From contig NZ_NIWU01000004.1 of assembly GCF_002236105.1 (NCBI RefSeq), positions 434,001 to 498,000 on the forward strand: a stretch of DNA of 64,000 nt, written 5' to 3'. The position numbers were made by a program, and so were the translations under genes. The first letter of the stretch is position 1; each line of letters opens with the position of its first letter. The notes under the pieces are model-generated. The model had not been told where the DNA came from. It did no database searches and saw only the letters and a list, made by a program, of their open reading frames with translations. This DNA is from Pseudomonas umsongensis (GTDB lineage Bacteria > Pseudomonadota > Gammaproteobacteria > Pseudomonadales > Pseudomonadaceae). Positions 53,956-61,212 of this stretch are shown piece by piece.

Positions 53956-54960
53956 ATGACTGAACCGACCTCCCTCGCCAGCTGGACCCGCGCCCTGCGC
54001 AAGCAACTCGACGCCCTGGGCCTCGACAGCACCGCCCTGTGCCAGCAGGCCGGGCTCGACCCGCAACTGATGGACGACCCGAATGCGCGCTATCCGTTGT
54101 CCGGCACCACGCGCCTGTGGGAAATCGCGGTACAGGTCAGCGGCGACCCGGCGATTGGCCTGCGCGTCTCGCGCTTCGTCAGCCCCACGACCTTCCACGC
54201 GCTAGGTTATGCACTGGTGGCCAGCGGCAGCTTGCGCGAAGTCTTCGAGCGCATCGTGCGCTATCACCAGGTGGTCAGCGACGCCCTGGAACTGGAGCTG
54301 ACCCGCTGCGATGACCGCTACTGTTTCCATCTGAAAATCCCGCCAGGCAATCCAGCCCCGGCCTTCGAAGCCATCGACGCCTTCGTGGCGATTTATGTGC
54401 GCACTTGCCGCAATCGCCTGGGCCGCGACTATGCACCGCTGGCGGTGTACTTGCGTCGCCCTGAACCGGCGGACCCGCACCAATGGCACAAGGTATTTCG
54501 CTCACCGGTGTATTTCGCCACCGGCGAGGATCGGCTGGAATTCGCGCTGTCTGATTTCGACAGTCACCTGGACGATGCCAACCCGGAACTGGCCGAACAC
54601 AACGAAACCGTGCTCAACCGTACCCTGGCGCAGCTCAAACCGCTGACGTGGGAACGCAAGGTCCGCGACGCCATTGAAGAGCAATTGCCGGAAGGCGAAC
54701 CCAGCGCCGAACACATCGCCAAGGCTCTGCACCTGAGTCTGCGCAGCCTGCAACGGCACCTGGCGGATGAGGGTTGCCGGTTCGATACGCTGCTCAACGA
54801 AAGCCGCGAAAACCTGGCGTTGCTGCACCTGCGTGATCCGCAATGCTCATTGAGTGAGATCAGCTATTTGCTGGGATTTGCCGATACCAGCAGCTTCAGC
54901 CGTGCGTTCAAGCGCTGGACGGGGATGACACCGGGGCAGTTTCGGGATGGGTTGCGGTGA
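53956..54960 (+). CDS. AraC-family transcriptional regulator
   Basis: A 334-residue regulator with an N-terminal arabinose-binding-like domain (ASWTRALRKQLDALGLDSTALCQQAGL) and a C-terminal double HTH: IAKALHLSLRSLQRHLADEG and LSEISYLLGFADTSSFSRAFKRWTGMTPGQFR. This is the OruR/ArgR-like subclass found beside lipid-modification genes. Its divergent position next to the desaturase gene suggests that it regulates it. Confidence 0.9.
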   Translation: MTEPTSLASWTRALRKQLDALGLDSTALCQQAGLDPQLMDDPNARYPLSGTTRLWEIAVQVSGDPAIGLRVSRFVSPTTFHALGYALVASGSLREVFERIVRYHQVVSDALELELTRCDDRYCFHLKIPPGNPAPAFEAIDAFVAIYVRTCRNRLGRDYAPLAVYLRRPEPADPHQWHKVFRSPVYFATGEDRLEFALSDFDSHLDDANPELAEHNETVLNRTLAQLKPLTWERKVRDAIEEQLPEGEPSAEHIAKALHLSLRSLQRHLADEGCRFDTLLNESRENLALLHLRDPQCSLSEISYLLGFADTSSFSRAFKRWTGMTPGQFRDGLR

Positions 54961-54990
54961 TTGATCCAGGAGGTTGGTTGTCTCGTCTGG

Positions 54991-55080
54991 CCTCTTCGCG
55001 AGCGGGCTCGCTCCCACAGTTGAACGAGTTGTTCAGACTGACCCGGTCTAATGTGGGAGCGAGCCTGCTCGCGAAGAGGC
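54991..55080. repeat. inverted REP pair, family A, long arms
   Basis: GCCTCTTCGCGAGCGGGCTC (54990-55009) is mirrored by GAGCCTGCTCGCGAAGAGGC (55061-55080). The pair lies between the AraC gene and the receiver-only gene and abuts the end of the latter by 24 bases. Confidence 0.9.
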
Positions 55081-55104
55081 CCGGACAGGCACCACAGAAA
55101 CCAC

Positions 55105-55470
55105 TCAGCGCCCCCGATCCCGCCGCAACAACTTGCGCACCCGCGCCACCAGCTCACTCACGGCAAACGGCTTGATCAGGTAATCATCCTCGTGCAACTC
55201 CAACCCACGCAGGCGATCCTCGATGCCGTCCTTGGTGGTGAGGAACAGCACAGGGGTTTCGCCGAGCTTGCGGATCTGTTGCAGCAACTGCCAACCGTTG
55301 AGACCTGGCAGCATGACGTCGAGGATAATCAGCTCATATTCGCCATCCTCGATAAAGCGCCGGCCGTCCATGCCATTGACCGCTACATCCACCACAAAGC
55401 TTGCCTCACTCAAGCCATTGGCCAGAAGTTTGGCGAGTCCTGGTTTGTCTTCTACTAGCAGTACACGCAT
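55105..55470 (-). CDS. receiver-only response regulator, truncated OmpR type
   Basis: A 121-residue receiver domain: acidic residues in RVLLVEDKPGLAKLL, phosphorylation Asp in LIILDVMLPGLNG, Thr/Lys in FLTTKDGIEDRLRGLELHEDDYLIKPFA. The sequence continues as in OmpR-family regulators into VRKLLRRDRGR and then stops, so the winged-helix domain is missing. A REP pair lies just past the stop. It has no kinase neighbour. It may be a remnant or a CheY-like stand-alone receiver. Confidence 0.8.
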   Translation of the reverse strand: MRVLLVEDKPGLAKLLANGLSEASFVVDVAVNGMDGRRFIEDGEYELIILDVMLPGLNGWQLLQQIRKLGETPVLFLTTKDGIEDRLRGLELHEDDYLIKPFAVSELVARVRKLLRRDRGR

Positions 55471-55527
55471 GGCACACCTCGACTGTCGTTCTGACAGGCT
55501 AAGCGCGTTCACGGACAAAGCCCACCA

Positions 55528-56214
55528 TTAAACAACAACCAACGCCCGCAACCGCTGCACATCGAGGATTTCGATTTCGCCATAACCGAGACGCAATATC
55601 CCCTGCCCCTGCAGATCCTTGAGGATCTGGTTGGTGGTCTGGCGTGACAGCGACAACATGGCAGCAAGCTGTTCTTGCGGCAGTTGCAGGACGCGACGCG
55701 GTTCGTCGAGCTGGCCGTAGCCTTCGGCGATCATCAGCAAGCGATGCGCCAGCCGGGCCGGGGCCGGCAACAGGCTCAACTGTTCGAGATTGATGAAGGT
55801 CATGCGCAGTTTCTGGCTCATCAGCAATGCCAGTTGGCGCCAATGCCCTGGCTGTTCGTCGAGCATCTTGAGCAGCACGGTTTGCGGGAGGTGCAGCAGC
55901 GTGCTCTGCCCCACGCCGAACGCATCATGGGTACGTGGCTGACCGTCGAACAGGCAGATCTCGCCGAACCAGTTAGGCGATTCCACCAGGCCCAGCAATG
56001 CCTCCTTGCCCTGCTCGTTGACGGCGCCGACGCGAACCGCACCTTCAAGCACCGCGTACAGCCCACAGGGCGGATCGCCACGCTGGAACAGGCGCTGACC
56101 CGCTGACAGGTGCCGCACCCGCGCAGCACCCAGCAGACTATCCTGTAGGGACACAGGCAGATGGCTGAACCACTGACCACGCATCAGGCGCGCACGCCAG
56201 ACCTGCTTATCCAT
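55528..56214 (-). CDS. Crp/Fnr-family transcriptional regulator
   Basis: A 228-residue protein with a cyclic-nucleotide-binding-like beta barrel (LFQRGDPPCGLYAVLEGAVRVG, WFGEICLFDGQPRTHDAFG), a long dimer helix and a C-terminal winged HTH (LSLSRQTTNQILKDLQGQGILRLGYGEIEIL). No Fnr-type cysteine cluster is visible. The start at 56214 has CTAGGAG upstream. The ligand is unknown. It is divergent from a DUF962 gene. Confidence 0.88.
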   Translation of the reverse strand: MDKQVWRARLMRGQWFSHLPVSLQDSLLGAARVRHLSAGQRLFQRGDPPCGLYAVLEGAVRVGAVNEQGKEALLGLVESPNWFGEICLFDGQPRTHDAFGVGQSTLLHLPQTVLLKMLDEQPGHWRQLALLMSQKLRMTFINLEQLSLLPAPARLAHRLLMIAEGYGQLDEPRRVLQLPQEQLAAMLSLSRQTTNQILKDLQGQGILRLGYGEIEILDVQRLRALVVV

Positions 56215-56298
56215 CAAAACTCCTAGAGATTGTCGTCTGGCTGACAGAGCGCGAAATGGCCCCAAGGCATGATCAGTCACCCTACAGGAGGAATAACA

Positions 56299-56820
56299 AT
56301 GAAAAAAAGCCTCGTTGACCATCTCAGTCAATACGCCGCCTACCACCGCGACCCGCGCAACATCGCCACCCACTTCGTCGGCATTCCATTGATCGTCGTG
56401 GCAGTGGCGGTCTTGTTGTCCCGTCCGCAATGGGCCGGGGGCTGGCTTTCGCCTGCGGTGCTGGTGTCACTGGCGTCGGCGTGGTTCTACCTGCGCCTGG
56501 AGTTGCGCCTCGGCGTGCTGATGACGGTGTTGCTGGGGCTGTGCGTTTGGGCCGGCCAGGCACTCGCGCAGCAAAGCACGCTGGTCTGGCTGGCGAGCGG
56601 CATCGGGATGTTCGTGATTGGCTGGGCGATTCAGTTTGTCGGGCATCACTACGAAGGTCGCAAGCCGGCGTTTGTCGATGATGTGACGGGGTTGATTGTC
56701 GGGCCGTTGTTTGTGGTGGTTGAACTGGCGTTTTTGCTGGGGATGCGCCATGAACTCAAAGAGCAGATCGAGGCGCGGGCGGGGGGTGTGCGGGTTAATC
56801 CAAAGCGCGCTGCTATCTAG
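56299..56820 (+). CDS. DUF962/Mpo1-like membrane protein
   Basis: A 173-residue protein with about four helices. The start KKSLVDHLSQYAAYHRDPRNIATHFVGIPL and the centre GWAIQFVGHHYEGRKPAFVDD are typical of DUF962, the family of yeast Mpo1, a 2-hydroxy fatty acid dioxygenase. The histidines in YHRDPRNIATHFVGIP and VGHHYEG are the expected iron ligands. AGGAGG precedes the ATG. Bacterial function is not established. Confidence 0.88.
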   Translation: MKKSLVDHLSQYAAYHRDPRNIATHFVGIPLIVVAVAVLLSRPQWAGGWLSPAVLVSLASAWFYLRLELRLGVLMTVLLGLCVWAGQALAQQSTLVWLASGIGMFVIGWAIQFVGHHYEGRKPAFVDDVTGLIVGPLFVVVELAFLLGMRHELKEQIEARAGGVRVNPKRAAI

Positions 56821-56826
56821 ATCGCA

Positions 56827-56921
56827 ATCGCGAGCAGGCTCGCTCCCACAGTGGATCTCGGTTGTTCACAGATTTTGTGTTCACTGATGATCAAAATGTG
56901 GGAGCGAGCCTGCTCGCGAAG
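56827..56921. repeat. inverted REP pair, family A
   Basis: ATCGCGAGCAGGCTCGCTCC (56828) and GGAGCGAGCCTGCTCGCGAA (56901) face each other between the convergent DUF962 and cysA genes. Confidence 0.9.
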
Positions 56922-56924
56922 CTT

Positions 56925-57914
56925 TTAGAGGTTGGCGACTTTCTGCCAGACCTTCGGCTTGAAGAACAGCGTCTCGCCCTTCGCCAGGCCGATCAGGCTG
57001 TCGTGATCCTTCACCACTTCGGCCTCGATCAAATCACTCTGCCCTTCGACCTTCAGCGTCACGCGAGTGGTCGCGCCCAGCGGACGGATATCCCGCACTT
57101 CGGCCGCATGGTGATCTTCCAGTTCATGCCGCGACAGCGACACTTCGTGCGGACGGAACAGCACGTGATTGTCTTCTCCCAGATGCAGGCGGTTCGAATC
57201 GCCGAGGAAGTGATAGACGAAATCGCTGGCGGGATTTTCGTAGACATCACCCGGCGAGCCGATCTGTTCGATCACGCCCTTGTTCATCACTACGATGCGA
57301 TCAGCGACTTCCATCGCCTCTTCCTGGTCGTGGGTCACGAAAACGGACGTCAGGTTGATGTCTTCATGCAGGCGCGCCAACCAACGCCGCAGCTCCTTGC
57401 GGACCTTGGCGTCGAGAGCGCCGAAGGGTTCGTCGAGCAGCAGCACTTTCGGCTCCACCGCCAAGGCGCGGGCAAGGGCGATACGCTGACGCTGACCGCC
57501 GGAGAGTTGTTCCGGGTAGCGATCAGCCAACCAATCCAACTGCACCATGTTCAGCAGTTCGTGAACCTTGGTTGCGATCTGGCTTTCGCTCGGGCGCTGG
57601 TTTTTCGGCTTCATGCGCAGGCCAAACGCGACGTTGTCGAACACCGTCATGTGGCGGAACAAGGCGTAGTGCTGGAACACGAAACCGACGTTGCGATCAC
57701 GCACGTCGTGGCCGGAGACGTCTTCGCCGTGGAACACGATATTGCCCTGGTCCGGGGTTTCCAGGCCGGCGATGATCCGCAGCAACGTGGTCTTGCCGCA
57801 GCCGGACGGGCCAAGCAACGCCACCAGCTCACCGCTCTGAATGTCCAGGCTGATGTCATTCAGCGCCTTGAACGCATTGAAATTCTTGCTGACATTACGC
57901 ACTTCGATCGACAT
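56925..57914 (-). CDS. cysA: sulfate/thiosulfate ABC transporter, ATP-binding protein
   Basis: A 329-residue ABC ATPase. Walker A is GPSGCGKTTLLRII, the signature LSGGQRQRIALARAL, Walker B VLLLDEPFGALD and VTHDQEEAMEVADR. A C-terminal TOBE-like regulatory part follows. It energises sulfate uptake with CysT and CysW. It starts four bases after cysW and ends the operon. Confidence 0.96.
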   Translation of the reverse strand: MSIEVRNVSKNFNAFKALNDISLDIQSGELVALLGPSGCGKTTLLRIIAGLETPDQGNIVFHGEDVSGHDVRDRNVGFVFQHYALFRHMTVFDNVAFGLRMKPKNQRPSESQIATKVHELLNMVQLDWLADRYPEQLSGGQRQRIALARALAVEPKVLLLDEPFGALDAKVRKELRRWLARLHEDINLTSVFVTHDQEEAMEVADRIVVMNKGVIEQIGSPGDVYENPASDFVYHFLGDSNRLHLGEDNHVLFRPHEVSLSRHELEDHHAAEVRDIRPLGATTRVTLKVEGQSDLIEAEVVKDHDSLIGLAKGETLFFKPKVWQKVANL

Positions 57915-57918
57915 GAAA

Positions 57919-58791
57919 TCATTCCTCCGCGGCGCTGGCGCGCAGGCGGTTAATACGGTTTTCGCTCCACTGCTTGAGCAGCAGGATGAAGAGCGCCAGG
58001 ATCAGCAACAGGCTCGCCACGGCGAACGCGGCCACGTGGTTGTATTCGTTGTAGAGGATCTCGACGTGCAGCGGCAAGGTGTTGGTCACCCCGCGAATGT
58101 GCCCGGAAACCACCGACACCGCACCGAATTCACCCATGGCCCGCGCGGTACAGAGCACCACGCCGTAGATCAGGCCCCATTTGATGTTGGGCACGGTGAC
58201 GTGCCAGAACATCTGCCAGCCATTGGCCCCGAGCAAACGCGCGGCCTCCTCTTCCTGAGTGCCTTGTTCCTGCATCAGCGGGATCAGCTCACGGGCCACG
58301 AACGGCACGGTGACGAAAATCGTCGCCAGCACGATGCCCGGCAAGGCGAAGACGATCTGGATGTCGTGATCCTGCAGCCACGGGCCGAATAGCCCCTGGG
58401 CGCCGAACATCAGCACATAGACCAGACCGGCGATAACGGGCGATACCGAGAATGGCAGGTCGATCAGGGTCACCAGCATGCTTTTGCCGCGGAACGAGTA
58501 CTTGCTCACGCACCATGCGGCGCTGACGCCGAACACCAGGTTCAACGGCACCGATATCAATACGGCAATCACCGTGAGTTTCAGCGCCGACAGTGCGTCG
58601 GGTTCGAAGATCGCGGTGAAGAACGCACCCAGGCCATTTTTCAAACCCTGGGACACCACGATAAACAGCGGCAGTAACAGGAACAGCGCAAAAATCAGCC
58701 AGCCAAGGCCGATCAGGATTCGCCGCGACGTTGCACTGCCACGGCGGGCAGCGTTGGCCGAAGAGGCGGCAGCAATAGACGATTGGGACAT
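57919..58791 (-). CDS. cysW: sulfate ABC transporter, permease CysW
   Basis: A 290-residue inner-membrane permease with about six helices. Visible are the EAA loop EEAARLLGANGWQMFWHVTVPNIKWGL and the CysW-typical end HVEILYNEYNHVAAFAVAS. It pairs with CysT. It is 13 bases after cysT. Confidence 0.95.
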   Translation of the reverse strand: MSQSSIAAASSANAARRGSATSRRILIGLGWLIFALFLLLPLFIVVSQGLKNGLGAFFTAIFEPDALSALKLTVIAVLISVPLNLVFGVSAAWCVSKYSFRGKSMLVTLIDLPFSVSPVIAGLVYVLMFGAQGLFGPWLQDHDIQIVFALPGIVLATIFVTVPFVARELIPLMQEQGTQEEEAARLLGANGWQMFWHVTVPNIKWGLIYGVVLCTARAMGEFGAVSVVSGHIRGVTNTLPLHVEILYNEYNHVAAFAVASLLLILALFILLLKQWSENRINRLRASAAEE

Positions 58792-58804
58792 TGTTCGCGC
58801 CTCC

Positions 58805-59623
58805 TTATGGGGTTTCGATACGCCGCTGCAGCAAGTTGATCAGCAGCAACAGAATGAAGGAAACCACCAACATCAGTACACCAATGGAGGTAGCGCCGGT
58901 GTAATCGTATTGGTCGAGCTTGACCATGATCAGCAGCGGCAGGATCTCGGTTTTCATCGGCATGTTGCCGGCGATGAAAATCACCGAACCGTACTCGCCA
59001 ACCCCGCGGGCAAAGGCCAAGGCGAAACCGGTTAGCCAGGCCGGCAGCAATGCGGGCAGCAGGATATGACGGGCAACCTGCCAGGGTTTGGCACCCAGGC
59101 ACGCCGCCGCTTCTTCCACTTCACGGGGAATATCGGCCAACACCGGCTGTACCGTACGTACTACGAATGGAAGTGTCACAAAAGTGAGGGCCAGGGTGAT
59201 GCCCAGGGGGGTGTAGGCAATCTTGAAACCCAGATCCGCTGCAAATTGACCTACCAGACCGGTGGGGGTGTACAGCGCGGTCAGTGCAATACCGGCCACG
59301 GCGGTAGGCAATGCGAAAGGCAAGTCGATCATTGCATCGATGACTTTGCGTCCGGGGAAGGTATAGCGCACCAACACCCACGCTAGCAGCGTGCCAATGA
59401 TGCCGTTGATGATTGCGGCATAAAGGGCGGTGCCGAAGCTCAGTTTCAACGCCGCCAATACCCGTGGCGCCGAGATAATTGCCCAGAACTGATCCCAGGT
59501 GAGTTGAGCGGCGTGCACGAACATCGCCGCCAGTGGTATGAGCACAATCAGGCTGAGGTACACCAAGGTGTAGCCCAGCGTCAGCCCGAAGCCGGGTATG
59601 ACGGGGGAGATACGACGCGACAT
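58805..59623 (-). CDS. cysT: sulfate ABC transporter, permease CysT
   Basis: A 272-residue permease with about six helices. The EAA loop reads EEAAACLGAKPWQVARHILLPALLPAWLTG, followed by ARGVGEYGSVIFIAGNMP. Start MSRRISPVIPGFGLTLGYT at 59623; a GTG at 59647 is also possible. It is separated from sbp by 69 bases that hold a hairpin. Confidence 0.95.
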   Translation of the reverse strand: MSRRISPVIPGFGLTLGYTLVYLSLIVLIPLAAMFVHAAQLTWDQFWAIISAPRVLAALKLSFGTALYAAIINGIIGTLLAWVLVRYTFPGRKVIDAMIDLPFALPTAVAGIALTALYTPTGLVGQFAADLGFKIAYTPLGITLALTFVTLPFVVRTVQPVLADIPREVEEAAACLGAKPWQVARHILLPALLPAWLTGFALAFARGVGEYGSVIFIAGNMPMKTEILPLLIMVKLDQYDYTGATSIGVLMLVVSFILLLLINLLQRRIETP

Positions 59624-59650
59624 AAGAGTCCTTGGTTGAGAACGCACAAA

Positions 59651-59672
59651 GCCTCGAATCGCGATTCGAGGC
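59651..59672 (-). other. perfect palindrome between sbp and cysT
   Basis: A 22-base perfect palindrome whose left half is GCCTCGAATCG. On the minus strand it is followed by TTTG. It can form an 11-bp hairpin that may stabilise sbp mRNA and lower read-through into cysTWA. Confidence 0.65.
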
Positions 59673-59692
59673 TCCTTGATGGCTATTTAAGA

Positions 59693-60706
59693 TTACTGCG
59701 CCTGGTAAATCTGGTCGAATACGCCGCCGTCGTTGAAGAATTTCGGCTGCGCGGTTTTCCAGCCGCCGAAGTCTTTGTCGATGGTCACCAGGTCCAGTTT
59801 CGGGAACTGCTGGACGTATTTGGCGGCCACATCCTTGTCACGTGGACGATAGAAGTTTTTCGCGGCAATTTCCTGGCCGGCAGGGCTGTACAGATGCTTG
59901 AGGTAGGCTTCGGCGATCTGCTCGTTGCCCTTTTTCTCGGCGTTCTTGTCGACCACGGCCACTGGCGGCTCGGCAAGGATCGATAGCGAAGGCACGACGA
60001 TCTCGAACTTGTCGGCGCCGCCATCTTCTTTCAAGGCCAGGAAGGCTTCGTTTTCCCAGGCCAGCAACACGTCACCCTGACCGTTGTTGACGAAGGTAAT
60101 GGTCGAGCCACGAGCACCGGTGTCCAGTACAGGCACGTGCTTGAACAGGGTTTGCACATATTCCTTGGCCTTGGCTTCGTCACCGCCGTTGGCTTTCAGG
60201 CCATAGGCCCAGGCAGCGAGGAAGTTCCAGCGTGCTCCACCGGAGGTTTTCGGGTTCGGGGTGATCACCGAGACGTCGTTCTTGACCAAGTCGCCCCAGT
60301 CCTTGATGCCTTTAGGGTTGCCCTTGCGCACCAGGAACACGATGGTCGAAGTGTACGGCGTGCTGGCTTCCGGCAGACGCTTCTGCCAGTCGACCGGCAG
60401 GGTCTTGCCGAGCTTGGCGATTTCGTCGATATCGCCGGCCAGGGCCAAGGTCACCACATCAGCGCGCAGGCCGTCGATCACCGCCCGGCCCTGCTTGCCC
60501 GAGCCACCGTGAGACTGCTGGATTTTAACGCTGTCACCGGGATTACTTTTCTTCCAGAAGCTGACGAATTCAGCGTTGTAATCCTGGTACAGCTCACGGG
60601 TCGGGTCGTATGACACGTTAAGCAGTTCGTAATCCTTGGCAACGGCGGAACCGGCAAACAAGGCGCTGGCCAGGGCGGCCAAGGCGAAATGGCGAATCGA
60701 CGACAT
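59693..60706 (-). CDS. sbp: periplasmic sulfate-binding protein
   Basis: A 337-residue protein with a signal peptide (ALAALASALFAGSAVA-KD). The sulfate-binding fold shows LLNVSYDPTRELYQDYNAEF, IQQSHGGSGKQGRAVIDGL, NPKTSGGARWNFLAAW and the GARGSTITFVNNGQGDVLLAWENEA stretch. It binds sulfate for CysTWA. It is downstream of oscA, with an inverted REP pair in between. Confidence 0.96.
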   Translation of the reverse strand: MSSIRHFALAALASALFAGSAVAKDYELLNVSYDPTRELYQDYNAEFVSFWKKSNPGDSVKIQQSHGGSGKQGRAVIDGLRADVVTLALAGDIDEIAKLGKTLPVDWQKRLPEASTPYTSTIVFLVRKGNPKGIKDWGDLVKNDVSVITPNPKTSGGARWNFLAAWAYGLKANGGDEAKAKEYVQTLFKHVPVLDTGARGSTITFVNNGQGDVLLAWENEAFLALKEDGGADKFEIVVPSLSILAEPPVAVVDKNAEKKGNEQIAEAYLKHLYSPAGQEIAAKNFYRPRDKDVAAKYVQQFPKLDLVTIDKDFGGWKTAQPKFFNDGGVFDQIYQAQ

Positions 60707-60772
60707 GGTGAAAGCTCCTGGAATTCTTAAATGTGTTGGCTTTTCTTATGATCTGGAATCGGGTTGCCTGCT

Positions 60773-60850
60773 CAAAGATCGCAGCCTTCGGCAGCTCCTA
60801 CAGGGAATTGCGTGCCCCTGTAGGAGCTGCCGCAGGCTGCGATCTTTTGA
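60773..60850. repeat. inverted REP pair, family C
   Basis: AAAGATCGCAGCCTTCGGCA and TGCCGCAGGCTGCGATCTTT face each other between oscA and sbp. Confidence 0.9.
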
Positions 60851-60859
60851 TCTTTCGCT

Positions 60860-61042
60860 TCAGCCCGGTTTATTGCCCGGTTGCTGCAAGCGGAATTTTT
60901 CCTTGCGTTCGATCTGGACCACCTGGGCGTTGTGCACGGTGATTTCCACCGCACCAAACCGCAGGTCGCGCAGGGCGCTCTGGATTTCGCGCAGGATGGT
61001 TGCTTCGTCCTGGCCGTCAACGCTACGTAGAGATGCGCTCAT
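60860..61042 (-). CDS. oscA: sulfur starvation response protein OscA
   Basis: A 60-residue protein of the YezD/DUF2292 family: DEATILREIQSALRDLRFGAVEITVHNAQVVQIERKEKFRL. In pseudomonads oscA lies upstream of the sbp sulfate-binding gene, is induced by sulfur starvation and is linked to chromate tolerance. The position here is the same. Its promoter region holds an AT-rich inverted repeat with a -10-like TACTAT downstream of it. Confidence 0.88.
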   Translation of the reverse strand: MSASLRSVDGQDEATILREIQSALRDLRFGAVEITVHNAQVVQIERKEKFRLQQPGNKPG

Positions 61043-61105
61043 GGTGCTGCTCCTTCGACTGAGAGGTTGCCTGGCAGTGGCGGCACTGCTTACGGCGTGA
61101 GACCA

Positions 61106-61149
61106 ATAGTAGAGAGGCGCTGATATTCTTAAAAAGACTATTTAAGAAT
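61106..61149 (-). promoter_or_regulatory. oscA promoter with inverted repeat, possible CysB-type site
   Basis: ATTCTTAAA at 61125-61133 is inverted as TTTAAGAAT at 61141-61149 around a 7-base centre. On the minus strand TACTAT (61111-61106) can serve as -10, about 16 bases from a poor -35 inside the repeat. This arrangement suits an activator. Confidence 0.5.
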
Positions 61150-61212
61150 GTTTATATAACCAGAAGAGATTATTCGGCGGGACAACGGTTTGCGGCGCTG
61201 AAGATCAAAAGA

